NCBI GenBank assembly: GCA_018660305.1
Contig: JABJKO010000312.1
Span: forward strand, 1 to 8,665
Direction of reading: 5' to 3'
From: Rhodospirillaceae bacterium
GTDB lineage: Bacteria > Pseudomonadota > Alphaproteobacteria > MPNO01 > UBA2964
Length of the DNA: 8,665 nucleotides
Shown: one piece after another, positions 1 to 6,148 of the stretch
How the letters are laid out: each line of letters starts with the position of its first letter
Position numbering within the stretch: position 1 is the first letter of the stretch
Translations under genes and position numbers: made by a program
Notes under the pieces: model-generated
The model's input: the letters and a program-made list of their open reading frames with translations, nothing else
Database searches by the model: none
What the model was told of the DNA's origin: nothing

Positions 1-38
1 CACGAGGCGGCAGCCGGATGCGGCGGAGTAAATAATTG

Positions 39-59
39 CCGTGACGTCCATCGTCACGG
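39..59 (-). terminator. Probable intrinsic terminator downstream of the TerB-like gene
   Basis: A perfect 8-bp inverted repeat (CCGTGACG at 39-46, CGTCACGG at 52-59) encloses a 5-base loop. Read on the minus strand, the stem is followed by CAATTATTTACT, which is T-rich although not an uninterrupted T run. It begins 24 bases after the TerB stop codon, where a terminator for the minus-strand pair would be expected. The stem is GC-rich and symmetrical, so it could also act weakly in the other direction. Confidence 0.55.
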
Positions 60-82
60 TTATGGTGCCGGCGACTAAACCC

Positions 83-520
83 TCAGAGACCTAACTCTGC
101 GCAATCGAGCGCCACCGCGTCGCACAGCTCGGCGATCACCGCCTTTTCCTCATCGCTGAAATCTTCGTCCGACTTGCCGATGGCGACACAGACCTTGATC
201 AACAGACGCGCAGCATGGGCGTCCCCTGCCATTCTGGCGACCGCTTTCATCGCTTTTTCGCGGGTGGCCGGCGGATTCTTGTAGAGCCCGTCCGCATAGT
301 CGCGATAGATATTCACCGCGTCATGGGGGTCGTAAATGTTGAGCTCGTGGATGGCCTCCAACGCCTGGTCGATCATATTGAGCTCGGTGATATTCACCTC
401 GCCGTCGGCGGAAGCCACCAGGGCGCTGGCGGCCATGGTTGCCTCGAGAAATTGCCGGTTACGAAATTTTTCCAGCTCTATGGCGAGCGCGGCGCGGGCT
501 TGCGAGAAAAATCCGGACAT
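83..520 (-). CDS. TerB-fold (tellurite resistance TerB-like) small cytoplasmic protein
   Basis: A 145-residue, mostly helical, acidic soluble protein with no signal peptide or membrane segment. Two similar acidic loops are visible: ASADGEVNITE at residues 36-46, the hallmark of TerB/DjlA-N-type domains, and GKSDEDFSDEE at residues 115-125, suggesting the internally duplicated TerB architecture whose acidic loops bind metal in characterised relatives. Length matches the family (about 140-150 residues). The ATG is preceded on the minus strand by GAGG with an 8-base gap (529-532), supporting this start. The gene lies 63 bases after the ThDP enzyme on the same strand and may be cotranscribed with it. 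No other ter gene is present, so tellurite resistance should not be assumed; single TerB-like proteins are widespread and of unclear role. Confidence 0.85.
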   Translation of the reverse strand: MSGFFSQARAALAIELEKFRNRQFLEATMAASALVASADGEVNITELNMIDQALEAIHELNIYDPHDAVNIYRDYADGLYKNPPATREKAMKAVARMAGDAHAARLLIKVCVAIGKSDEDFSDEEKAVIAELCDAVALDCAELGL

Positions 521-533
521 GGCTGTAACCTCG

Positions 534-547
534 TGAAGATTTCTTCA
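534..547. repeat. Perfect inverted repeat upstream of the TerB-like gene
   Basis: TGAAGA at 534-539 and TCTTCA at 542-547 form a perfect 6-bp inverted repeat around a central TT. It lies immediately upstream (minus strand) of the GAGG ribosome-binding site of the TerB-like gene. A 2-base centre is too tight for a stable hairpin loop, so a dimeric-regulator operator is the more natural reading. This is inference from symmetry and position. Confidence 0.35.
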
Positions 548-558
548 AGTTATAGAGG

Positions 559-571
559 CCCCTCATAGGGG
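559..571 (-). other. Short hairpin between the ThDP enzyme gene and TerB-like gene
   Basis: CCCCT at 559-563 and AGGGG at 567-571 can pair around a 3-base loop, 12 bases beyond the ThDP enzyme stop codon. The minus-strand sequence after the stem (GCCTCTATAACTT) has no T tract, so it is a poor intrinsic terminator. It may act as an mRNA 3'-end stabiliser or partial attenuator separating expression of the two genes. Confidence 0.25.
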
Positions 572-583
572 GTTTGATGTGGA

Positions 584-2293
584 TTAAGCCACCCATTCGC
601 TGACCGGTGCCTGGGCGTCCTGCAGCGGCTGGGAGACCACATCCACCAGGGTCGGGCCATCGTGTTTGAGGGCGGCGCGCAGGGTTGCCACCAGTTCGCC
701 CGGATCGGTGACGCGCCAGGCCTTGATGCCGTAAGCCTCGGCAACGCGGGCATGATCGGTGGGATCGAAATCCACCGAGTAATAGCGCCCGTCATAGCCT
801 GATTTTTGCCCCGCCTTGATCCATCCATAGACACTATTGGACAGCACAATCATTTTGACCGGTACTTTCAATCGCGCGATGGTCTCCAGTTCGCCGACAC
901 AGAACCCGAAACTGCCGTCGCCCGATACGGAAAAGACGGTGGCGTTGGGCCGGCCGTATTGCGCACCGACCGCCGCCGACATGGCGTAGCCCAGTGCGCC
1001 ATGGGCCCGGTTGGAAAAGAAATTGCGTCCCGGGCGGTTGATTTGCAGATAGGCTGACAAATAAGGGCACGGTGTGCCGGGATCGGCCACCACCACATAG
1101 TCTTCCGGCAGCACGGACTGAAGCGCGGCGACAAACCGTTCCGGCAGGATGGGTGATGTATCCGACGCGGCAAGAGCATGGAATTTGTCGAACTTGGCCT
1201 GCCGCGCGGCGGCGACGGCGGCTGCGTTCAGCATCCGGTCCGGGATGGCGGGATTACGGGCGGTGATTTCCCGGTTGAGCGCGCTGAGCGCCGCCTTGGC
1301 ATCGCCCACGATGGCCGCGTCGGGTTCGTAATTGGCCCCGATCACCCGTTCGTCCATGTCCACATGGACAATGCGCACTGATCCCGGAGCCGGGTATTGC
1401 CAGCGCTCCGTCGTGACCGATCCGGCACGGCATCCCATATAGAAGATCGCGTCGGCCTGTTCGACCAGCTCGCGGGTCTCCGCGACGCCGCCATTGCTGC
1501 CGACCACGCCGGCGGAAAGCGCATGGGAATCGGGCAGGGTACCGCGGCCGCTGATGGATGTGGCCACCGGGATCGCGAGGGTCTCCGAGAGTTGGCGCAA
1601 TTCGTCTTCCGCACCGGCGATCATCACACCGCCCCCACACACGATGAGGGGGTTTTTAGCCGCGAGCAGAACATCGGCCGCTCGGCTTACGGCATCGCTG
1701 TCGGGTTCCGTCCTATGGGGTTGGTAACGATCGCCGATGGGCGCGCCTTCCATCGCTTCGGAGTCCAGTTCGCCACGCTGCACATCGAACGGAAGTCCAA
1801 TATGGACCGCGCCCGGCCGCCCCGTCGTCATCTGGATAAAGGCTTCACGCAGGGTAGAGGGCACGTCCTCCGGGCGGTCGATGACCTTGTTCCATTTGGT
1901 CACAGGCGCGTAAAGGGAGGTGAGATCCAGTTCGGTGAGGGCAAACCGGCCGCGCGAACTGGTCGAAATATCCGAATTGATACCCAGGACGGGTACCGAG
2001 GATTCGTTGGATTCCGCCAGACCGGGCAGCAGATATGTCGCGCCGCCGCCGCTGGGGCCCTCGCACACACCGACCCGGCCGGTCACCCGCGCATAGCCAT
2101 CCGCCATATAGGCAGCGGAGCGTTCGTCCCTGGTCAGGATATGGGTGATGCCGTGGTCGAGGCGGAACAGTGCGTCATAGAGGGGCAGGGTGGTGTCGCC
2201 GCACAGCCCGAATATATGTGTAACGCCATTGGCCTGGAGCGACCGGACAAACGCTTCGGCACCATTAAGACGGTTGCTCTGATTGGGTGGCAT
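584..2293 (-). CDS. Thiamine-diphosphate-dependent enzyme, acetolactate synthase / 2-keto-acid decarboxylase superfamily
   Basis: A 569-residue protein with the three-domain layout of the acetohydroxyacid synthase/pyruvate oxidase superfamily: N-terminal pyrimidine-binding domain (about 10-175), central domain (about 200-340) and C-terminal pyrophosphate-binding domain (about 385-560). The conserved ThDP-activating glutamate is E57 in TRDERSAAYMADGYAR. The Mg/ThDP motif runs from GDGS at 458-461 to N486 in LSNSVYGW. The full length matches the family. A loop usually written GPG-ATN reads GPSGGGATY at 79-87. No regulatory small subunit lies next door and the sequence is not housekeeping IlvB-like, so a catabolic decarboxylase, carboligase or lyase is more likely than valine/isoleucine synthesis; the substrate cannot be deduced. 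The ATG has GGAG five bases upstream. It is divergent from the YbaN gene. Confidence 0.88.
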   Translation of the reverse strand: MPPNQSNRLNGAEAFVRSLQANGVTHIFGLCGDTTLPLYDALFRLDHGITHILTRDERSAAYMADGYARVTGRVGVCEGPSGGGATYLLPGLAESNESSVPVLGINSDISTSSRGRFALTELDLTSLYAPVTKWNKVIDRPEDVPSTLREAFIQMTTGRPGAVHIGLPFDVQRGELDSEAMEGAPIGDRYQPHRTEPDSDAVSRAADVLLAAKNPLIVCGGGVMIAGAEDELRQLSETLAIPVATSISGRGTLPDSHALSAGVVGSNGGVAETRELVEQADAIFYMGCRAGSVTTERWQYPAPGSVRIVHVDMDERVIGANYEPDAAIVGDAKAALSALNREITARNPAIPDRMLNAAAVAAARQAKFDKFHALAASDTSPILPERFVAALQSVLPEDYVVVADPGTPCPYLSAYLQINRPGRNFFSNRAHGALGYAMSAAVGAQYGRPNATVFSVSGDGSFGFCVGELETIARLKVPVKMIVLSNSVYGWIKAGQKSGYDGRYYSVDFDPTDHARVAEAYGIKAWRVTDPGELVATLRAALKHDGPTLVDVVSQPLQDAQAPVSEWVA

Positions 2294-2318
2294 CGGGTCT
2301 CCGTGATCCTGATCGGCG

Positions 2319-2347
2319 TTGCGGTGCTTCCACCCAACCCTTATCGT
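2319..2347 (+). promoter_or_regulatory. Possible sigma-70-type promoter for the YbaN-GMC genes
   Basis: TTGCGG at 2319-2324 and TATCGT at 2342-2347 are separated by exactly 17 bases and lie in the 108-bp region between the divergent ThDP and YbaN genes. The matches to consensus are partial (3 of 6 and 4 of 6), so this is tentative. A perfect 10-bp palindrome, GCAGCGCTGC, lies just downstream at 2355-2364 near the predicted transcription start. Confidence 0.25.
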
Positions 2348-2374
2348 CCCCGCCGCAGCGCTGCAAGGGCGGCA

Positions 2375-2401
2375 ATGCCGGAGAAAATGGTACTGGCATA
2401 G
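2375..2401 (+). CDS. Possible 8-codon leader ORF abutting the YbaN start
   Basis: ATG at 2375 opens a mini-ORF encoding MPEKMVLA that ends in TAG at 2399-2401. The ATG of the YbaN-like gene follows with no gap and in the same frame. AAGGG at 2365-2369 lies 5 bases before the mini-ORF ATG, whereas the YbaN ATG itself has no Shine-Dalgarno at normal distance (the nearest, GGAG at 2380-2383, is 18 bases away). Translation of the mini-ORF followed by reinitiation at TAG-ATG would explain how YbaN is translated. It could equally be chance, or a nonsense codon in what was once a longer N-terminus. Confidence 0.35.
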   Translation: MPEKMVLA

Positions 2402-2848
2402 ATGAGCGACCCTTCCGAGAAATCCTCAGTTCCCGTCAGCACTTCACGGGCGGAGACTGCCTCCCGATGGGGCCGGGCTTTCAGCCGCCCCGTGCTGCTG
2501 GTGGTCGGCTGGTTCATGGTCGGTCTCGGTATGGTTGGTATTGTCGTGCCCGGTCTGCCGACAGTCCCGTTTCTGCTGATCGCGCTCTGGGCCTTTTCGA
2601 AAAGCTCGCAGCGGTTTCACGACTGGCTCTATTCCCACCCCCAGCTTGGTCCGCCGTTGCGCGACTGGCGCGAGCACGGCGTTATTCCCCTAAAGGCAAA
2701 AATATTGGCCATCGCGACAATGCTTGTCAGCCTGGCATGGATCACTTTTGGCATCGCGGATGATTGGGTCTTGCCACTTGTGGTGGCTGGCTGTCTGATC
2801 CCGCCCGCCATATTTATTGTCACGAGGCCAAGCGAGCCAAGAATTTAG
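2402..2848 (+). CDS. YbaN / DUF454 family inner-membrane protein
   Basis: A 148-residue integral membrane protein. After a hydrophilic N-terminus of about 28 residues comes a hydrophobic hairpin (about 31-62) with the family signature GLGMVGIVVPGLPTVPFLL, in which the conserved LPT-PFLL turn is clear at 52-59. The segment ALWAFSKSSQRFHDWL (61-76) corresponds to the usual FxRSSxRxHxWL motif, followed by a conserved GPPLRDWREHG stretch (83-93). Two further membrane segments occupy about 100-118 and 123-141. Length and layout agree with YbaN-type proteins, whose function is unknown. An in-frame TAG directly precedes the ATG, so no longer form is possible. It ends 46 bases before the GMC gene on the same strand; whether they are functionally linked is unclear. 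Confidence 0.88.
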   Translation: MSDPSEKSSVPVSTSRAETASRWGRAFSRPVLLVVGWFMVGLGMVGIVVPGLPTVPFLLIALWAFSKSSQRFHDWLYSHPQLGPPLRDWREHGVIPLKAKILAIATMLVSLAWITFGIADDWVLPLVVAGCLIPPAIFIVTRPSEPRI

Positions 2849-2894
2849 CCCGCACGGTTTGCACGACCGAATTCCTTCTGGCATCGTTCGGACC

Positions 2895-4592
2895 ATGACA
2901 GACTATACTTATATCATTCTCGGCGGTGGGTCGGCGGGCTGTACCCTGGCCAGCCGCCTGTCGGAAAACCCTGAAAACAAAGTGCTCATGGTCGAGGCCG
3001 GGAAAGACTTCCTGCCCGGTGCCGAGCCGGCGGATATCCGCTCCTCCTACCCCATGGCGGCTTCCTTTAACACCGCGTACCACTGGGACGGACTTCAGGT
3101 GCGCCACACCGATCGCGGTAACAGCCCCGACCGGGCACCGCTGCGCTATATGGAGCAGGCCCGCGTGGTCGGCGGCGGCTCCAGCATTAACGCCCAGATG
3201 GCCAATCGCGGATCGCCGGAGGATTATGCGGAATGGGCCGAGCTTGGCGCCCATGGCTGGGGCTGGGACGATGTGCTGCCCTATTTCCGGAAACTGGAAT
3301 CCGATCAGGATTTCGAGGGCGATCTCCATGGCAAGGATGGCCCCATCACCATCCGGCGCGTCAAGGAAGACAAATGGACCGGCTATTCGCGGGCCGCTGC
3401 TAAGGCGTTGACCAATTACGGCCTGACCCCGCTTGAAGATCAGAACGGGGCTTATAAGGATGGCTGGTTCCCCACGTCAATTTCCAACCATCCCGATGAC
3501 CATCGTCAGTCCGCGGCCATGGGTTATCTCAATGCCGAGGTGCGCAAGCGCCCTAATCTGGAAATTAGGTCCGAAACCCAGGTCGAAAAAATCCTGTTCG
3601 ACGGAACCAAGGCCATCGGTGCGCGGGTCCGGCGCGGCGGGCAAAGCGAGACTATTAACGGCCATGAAATTATCGTTTCCGCCGGTGCGCTGCATACGCC
3701 GGCGCTCCTCATGCGCTCCGGTGTCGGCCGGGTCGGACATCTGCGCGAACATGGCATCGAACTGGTGGCTGACCGTGCCGGTATCGGCGCCAACCTCAAT
3801 GAACATCCGACACTCGCCGTCTCCGCCTATCTGACACGCGAAGCCCGCCTGCACGAGAGGGACCGGGGTCACGCCCAAGTGGCGTTCCGCTACTCGTCGG
3901 GCATTGAAGGCTGTGGCGCGCAGGACATGTATGTCTCGGCGTCGTCGAAATCGGGCTGGCATGCGGTCGGGATCCGTTTGGGGTCTTTCCTCTTGTGGTG
4001 CAACAAGCCCTATTCCCGCGGCACGGTGGGGCTTTCGTCGGCCGATCCCGGCGCCGAACCAGACGTGGATTTTGCCCTGCTCAGCGATAGCCGCGATTTT
4101 GAGCGCATGAAAGACGCCATACGCCGCATGGCGGAAATATTTACCGACCCGGTACTGTCGGCCATCGCGCGTGATCCGTTTCCGTCGTGCTATTCGGAGG
4201 CGGTCAGGCGTATCGGCAAGGTCACCACCAGGAACAAGATTCTTACCAGCATACTCGCGGCGATCATGGGTGGCCCGTCGCCCCTCCGCCGTGCCGCGGT
4301 GCATTACTTCATCACCGAAGGGGTGACGCTCAAGAACTGCCTGGAGGATGATGCGGCCATGGAAGACTATGTCCGCGACGGCACCACGGGTTGTTGGCAT
4401 CCCTCCGGCACCTGCCGCATGGGTCGTGCCGATGACCCCATGGCGGTCACCGATTCCGCCGGACGTGTTTACGGGGTGGAAAATCTACGTGTGTGCGACG
4501 CTTCGATTTTCCCGTGCGTGCCGCGCGCCAACACCAACATCCCCACCATCATGTGCGCCGAAAAAATATCCGATGCCATAAAGACGGGCTGA
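2895..4592 (+). CDS. GMC-family FAD-dependent oxidoreductase (choline/alcohol dehydrogenase type)
   Basis: A 565-residue cytoplasmic flavoprotein expected to oxidise an alcohol to an aldehyde or ketone. The N-terminal Rossmann motif GGGSAG begins at residue 10, followed by the adenine-ribose glutamate in MVEAG (E35). The first GMC signature region, VVGGGSSINAQMANRG, is at 91-106 and the second, GALHTPALLMRSGVG, at 264-278. The catalytic histidine is H502 in WHPSGTCRMG, and the partner position is N546 in RANTNIPT, as in choline oxidase and BetA rather than the His-His forms. Length is normal for bacterial GMC enzymes. I chose ATG 2895, four codons before the Rossmann strand; an in-frame TTG at 2817 would add 26 non-homologous residues and overlap YbaN. 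No Shine-Dalgarno is obvious. The alcohol substrate is not identifiable; a product of the neighbouring oxygenase pathway is a guess. Confidence 0.93.
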   Translation: MTDYTYIILGGGSAGCTLASRLSENPENKVLMVEAGKDFLPGAEPADIRSSYPMAASFNTAYHWDGLQVRHTDRGNSPDRAPLRYMEQARVVGGGSSINAQMANRGSPEDYAEWAELGAHGWGWDDVLPYFRKLESDQDFEGDLHGKDGPITIRRVKEDKWTGYSRAAAKALTNYGLTPLEDQNGAYKDGWFPTSISNHPDDHRQSAAMGYLNAEVRKRPNLEIRSETQVEKILFDGTKAIGARVRRGGQSETINGHEIIVSAGALHTPALLMRSGVGRVGHLREHGIELVADRAGIGANLNEHPTLAVSAYLTREARLHERDRGHAQVAFRYSSGIEGCGAQDMYVSASSKSGWHAVGIRLGSFLLWCNKPYSRGTVGLSSADPGAEPDVDFALLSDSRDFERMKDAIRRMAEIFTDPVLSAIARDPFPSCYSEAVRRIGKVTTRNKILTSILAAIMGGPSPLRRAAVHYFITEGVTLKNCLEDDAAMEDYVRDGTTGCWHPSGTCRMGRADDPMAVTDSAGRVYGVENLRVCDASIFPCVPRANTNIPTIMCAEKISDAIKTG

Positions 4593-4628
4593 CGTCGGTG
4601 TTGCCTTAGCGCAACCGTGTGCTCTTGC

Positions 4629-4657
4629 TTGATACCGGGTCGAAAAAATTGTCAAAT
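4629..4657 (+). promoter_or_regulatory. Candidate promoter for the binding-protein-fold gene
   Basis: TTGATA at 4629-4634 (5 of 6 to consensus) and TCAAAT at 4652-4657 (4 of 6) are separated by 17 bases within the 126-bp gap after the GMC gene. The putative -10 lies inside the inverted repeat at 4651-4664, the arrangement expected if a repressor occludes the promoter. It suggests that the binding-protein-fold gene can be transcribed separately from YbaN-GMC. Confidence 0.35.
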
Positions 4658-4664
4658 AATTGAC
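4651..4664. repeat. Inverted repeat, candidate operator upstream of the binding-protein-fold gene
   Basis: GTCAA at 4651-4655 and TTGAC at 4660-4664 form a perfect 5-bp inverted repeat with a 4-base AT-only centre, inside an AT-rich island (4643-4664) that stands out in otherwise GC-rich DNA. It overlaps the candidate -10 element. The geometry suits a dimeric helix-turn-helix regulator; no regulator gene is present in the window to pair with it. Confidence 0.35.
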
Positions 4665-4707
4665 GAGTGATAAGCCCCGGATTTCACGATAGGGGCGCTT
4701 TATGGAT

Positions 4708-4715
4708 GGAGGAGG
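4708..4715 (+). promoter_or_regulatory. Strong ribosome-binding site fixing the start of the binding-protein-fold gene
   Basis: GGAGGAGG at 4708-4715 ends 3 bases before the ATG at 4719, with the upstream GGAGG copy at 6 bases. This is the best Shine-Dalgarno in the window. Together with an in-frame TAA at 4671-4673 and no alternative ATG, GTG or TTG between them, it excludes an N-terminal extension that could encode a signal peptide. Confidence 0.75.
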
Positions 4716-4718
4716 CAA

Positions 4719-5630
4719 ATGTCCACACTGCGGAAAATCGTTTACGGGGCGCCGACCGACAAGTGTGCCATCACCGTCCGGCTCGGCATAGAGCGGGGCG
4801 TCTTCGAAGAGGAGGGGCTGGACCTTTCGGTAAGGGTCGTGTTCGGCGGGCCGGAAATCGCGGCCGCCTACGACACCGGAGAAATGCAGATCGGCGAATT
4901 CGGGTCGCCCCCGGCGATCGACGCCATCGCCGCGGGCAAGAAGTTCAAGATCGTCGGCAGCGGATGCCGCCAGCGAGCGCATCTGTACTTCGGCGTCCGC
5001 AAGGACATCGAATCCTTCGCGGGGCTGCATGGCACGCGTATCGGTGTTCTGGGTATCGGCAGTTGCTCGGACTGGATTACGCGCAAGATTCTGATAAGCG
5101 AGGGGCTCGACCCGGATCGGGACGTTACCCTCGTGCCGCTGCTGAACGATTATCCGCGTATGATCGATCTCATCGAGGAGGGGCGTCTCGACGCCTGTCT
5201 CGGCACCGAACCCATCCTTTCCCACGGTGAGGAAGAAGAGATCGTGAATGTCTGGGCCGCCGGTTTCGATGAACCATACCTGCCCCACTATCAGTGGATC
5301 GTTCGTGTCGCGCGGACCGAGCTGATTGAAAACGATCCCGAGCTGGTAAGCGCGGTGCTGCGCGGCTGCCGGCGCTCGGCCCATTATGCCGCACAAAACA
5401 TCGATGAGTGGGTGACTTTCTCCGCACGGCAATTCGGCATCAGCGAACACGCGGCGCGGCGTGCCGTGGAGCGTGAATTACCCTACTTCAACCTTGACTG
5501 CCATATCGATCTGTCGGGATTGCAAAGTTCGGTGAACCTGCAGCATGAATTGGGCGGCATCGACCGGCCGATGACGGCTGAGGACTTCGTCGATTTGCGA
5601 TTTCAGCCTGACATCTCGGTTGCCGCCTGA
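4719..5630 (+). CDS. Periplasmic-binding-protein-fold protein (SsuA/TauA/NMT1-like) lacking a signal peptide
   Basis: A 303-residue protein related to the substrate-binding components of sulfonate, nitrate and pyrimidine ABC transporters. Family features in order: a first strand followed by RLGIERGVFEEEGLDL (21-36), the MQIGEFGSPPAIDAI region (56-70), the second-lobe hinge SFAGLHGTRIGV (99-110), SCSDWITRKILISEGLDP (115-132), and LIEEGRLDACLGTEP (151-165). It begins MSTLRKIVYG, with no hydrophobic leader or lipobox, so it should stay in the cytoplasm. No permease or ATPase gene adjoins it. The Cys-rich CCCFC motif of THI5 pyrimidine synthases is absent. Some proteins of this fold are enzymes (4,5-dihydroxyphthalate decarboxylase, MqnA/MqnD, THI5); an enzymatic or sensor role is therefore possible here, but a transporter component using another export route cannot be excluded. 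It converges on the oxygenase genes, 65 bases away. Confidence 0.85.
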   Translation: MSTLRKIVYGAPTDKCAITVRLGIERGVFEEEGLDLSVRVVFGGPEIAAAYDTGEMQIGEFGSPPAIDAIAAGKKFKIVGSGCRQRAHLYFGVRKDIESFAGLHGTRIGVLGIGSCSDWITRKILISEGLDPDRDVTLVPLLNDYPRMIDLIEEGRLDACLGTEPILSHGEEEEIVNVWAAGFDEPYLPHYQWIVRVARTELIENDPELVSAVLRGCRRSAHYAAQNIDEWVTFSARQFGISEHAARRAVERELPYFNLDCHIDLSGLQSSVNLQHELGGIDRPMTAEDFVDLRFQPDISVAA

Positions 5631-5695
5631 GCCTCCGTATTCTTTTGCACTCGAATGCGGCAGAGGCTGGTTGGTCATTGCTTTGGGCGGATCTC

Positions 5696-6148
5696 TCAAA
5701 GGGGCAGGTGGGTGAATGGTTCCAGGATGCGGGTGTCGAGTACCACGCGGTGGCGTTCGTAAAGCCAGCGCCCATCCTGTTTGACGAAGCAATCGTCATA
5801 CCGTCCGGCGGCGTAGACGGTACTGTTGCCGTCGGGATCGGTGCGCAGGATTCCGAAGTGGGAAAGCGCGGTGGCGCGGTCGCCGTTGATTTCAGCCGAG
5901 ATCGGCGTCACCAGATGCAACCGGCGGCCCGGATCGCGCACATGTTCCTTGGCTTCGGCCAGGATGGCCGCGAGTTCATGGCGGTCCGATTTCCACCAGG
6001 TCATCTCGGCCCGGATCTCCGGACCATAAGCGATAATTTCGTATTCCGACTCGGCGGCAAACAGCGCCAGCCAGTCCTCAAGCTCCTCGTCGCTGAGTCT
6101 GGCGGCGGTCAGGCGGATCACATCGAAGATGGCTTCCTTGTCGCTCAC
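5696..6148 (-). CDS. Ring-hydroxylating oxygenase beta subunit (NTF2-like fold)
   Basis: A 150-residue small subunit of a Rieske non-haem iron oxygenase, a structural partner of the alpha subunit in alpha3beta3 enzymes. The cone-shaped SnoaL/NTF2-like pattern is seen as an N-terminal helix LSDEELEDWLALFAAESEYE (18-37), a central region WWKSDRHELAAIL (51-63) and HLVTPISAEINGD (78-90), and a C-terminal sheet with RYDDCFVKQDGRWLYERHRVVLDTR (split at 116-128 and 129-140). It has no metal or cluster ligands, as expected. The start is taken as GTG at 6148, whose first bases overlap the alpha stop codon as GTGA, a classic coupled arrangement. A longer reading frame from ATG 6217 would overlap the alpha gene by 73 bases and adds 23 non-family residues. 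At 150 residues it is slightly short for the family (about 160-190). Confidence 0.87.
   Translation of the reverse strand: MSDKEAIFDVIRLTAARLSDEELEDWLALFAAESEYEIIAYGPEIRAEMTWWKSDRHELAAILAEAKEHVRDPGRRLHLVTPISAEINGDRATALSHFGILRTDPDGNSTVYAAGRYDDCFVKQDGRWLYERHRVVLDTRILEPFTHLPL

Noticed and set aside
83..520. A tellurite resistance operon
   Set aside because: Only one TerB-fold protein is present; no TerC, TerD, TerZ or TerA relatives are encoded in the window.
1397..2401. A 334-residue open frame on the plus strand opposite the ThDP enzyme gene
   Set aside because: It is antisense to a strongly supported gene, has no recognisable domain and is rich in Arg, Gly and His as expected of antisense frames in GC-rich DNA. 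Only its last codons (from 2375) are discussed, as a possible leader.
2817..2894. N-terminal extension of the GMC protein from a TTG codon
   Set aside because: It overlaps the end of the YbaN gene, has no ribosome-binding site, and the ATG at 2895 already gives a standard N-terminus just before the FAD-binding strand.
3477..4400. A 307-residue open frame on the minus strand opposite the GMC gene
   Set aside because: The GMC protein has all family motifs across this stretch; the antisense frame has low-complexity composition and no motif.
4600..4615. GTTGC / GCAAC hairpin just after the GMC stop codon
   Set aside because: A 5-bp stem with a 6-base loop and no following T run is not a convincing terminator.
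4485..5450. A 321-residue open frame on the minus strand opposite the binding-protein-fold gene
   Set aside because: It spans the GMC end, the intergenic promoter region and the next gene with no recognisable domain; the plus-strand gene has a strong ribosome-binding site and family motifs.
5630..5668. AGCCTC / GAGGCT inverted repeat between the convergent binding-protein-fold and oxygenase beta genes, considered as a bidirectional terminator
   Set aside because: Arms are only 6 bp with a 27-base loop and no T tract on either side; too weak to call.
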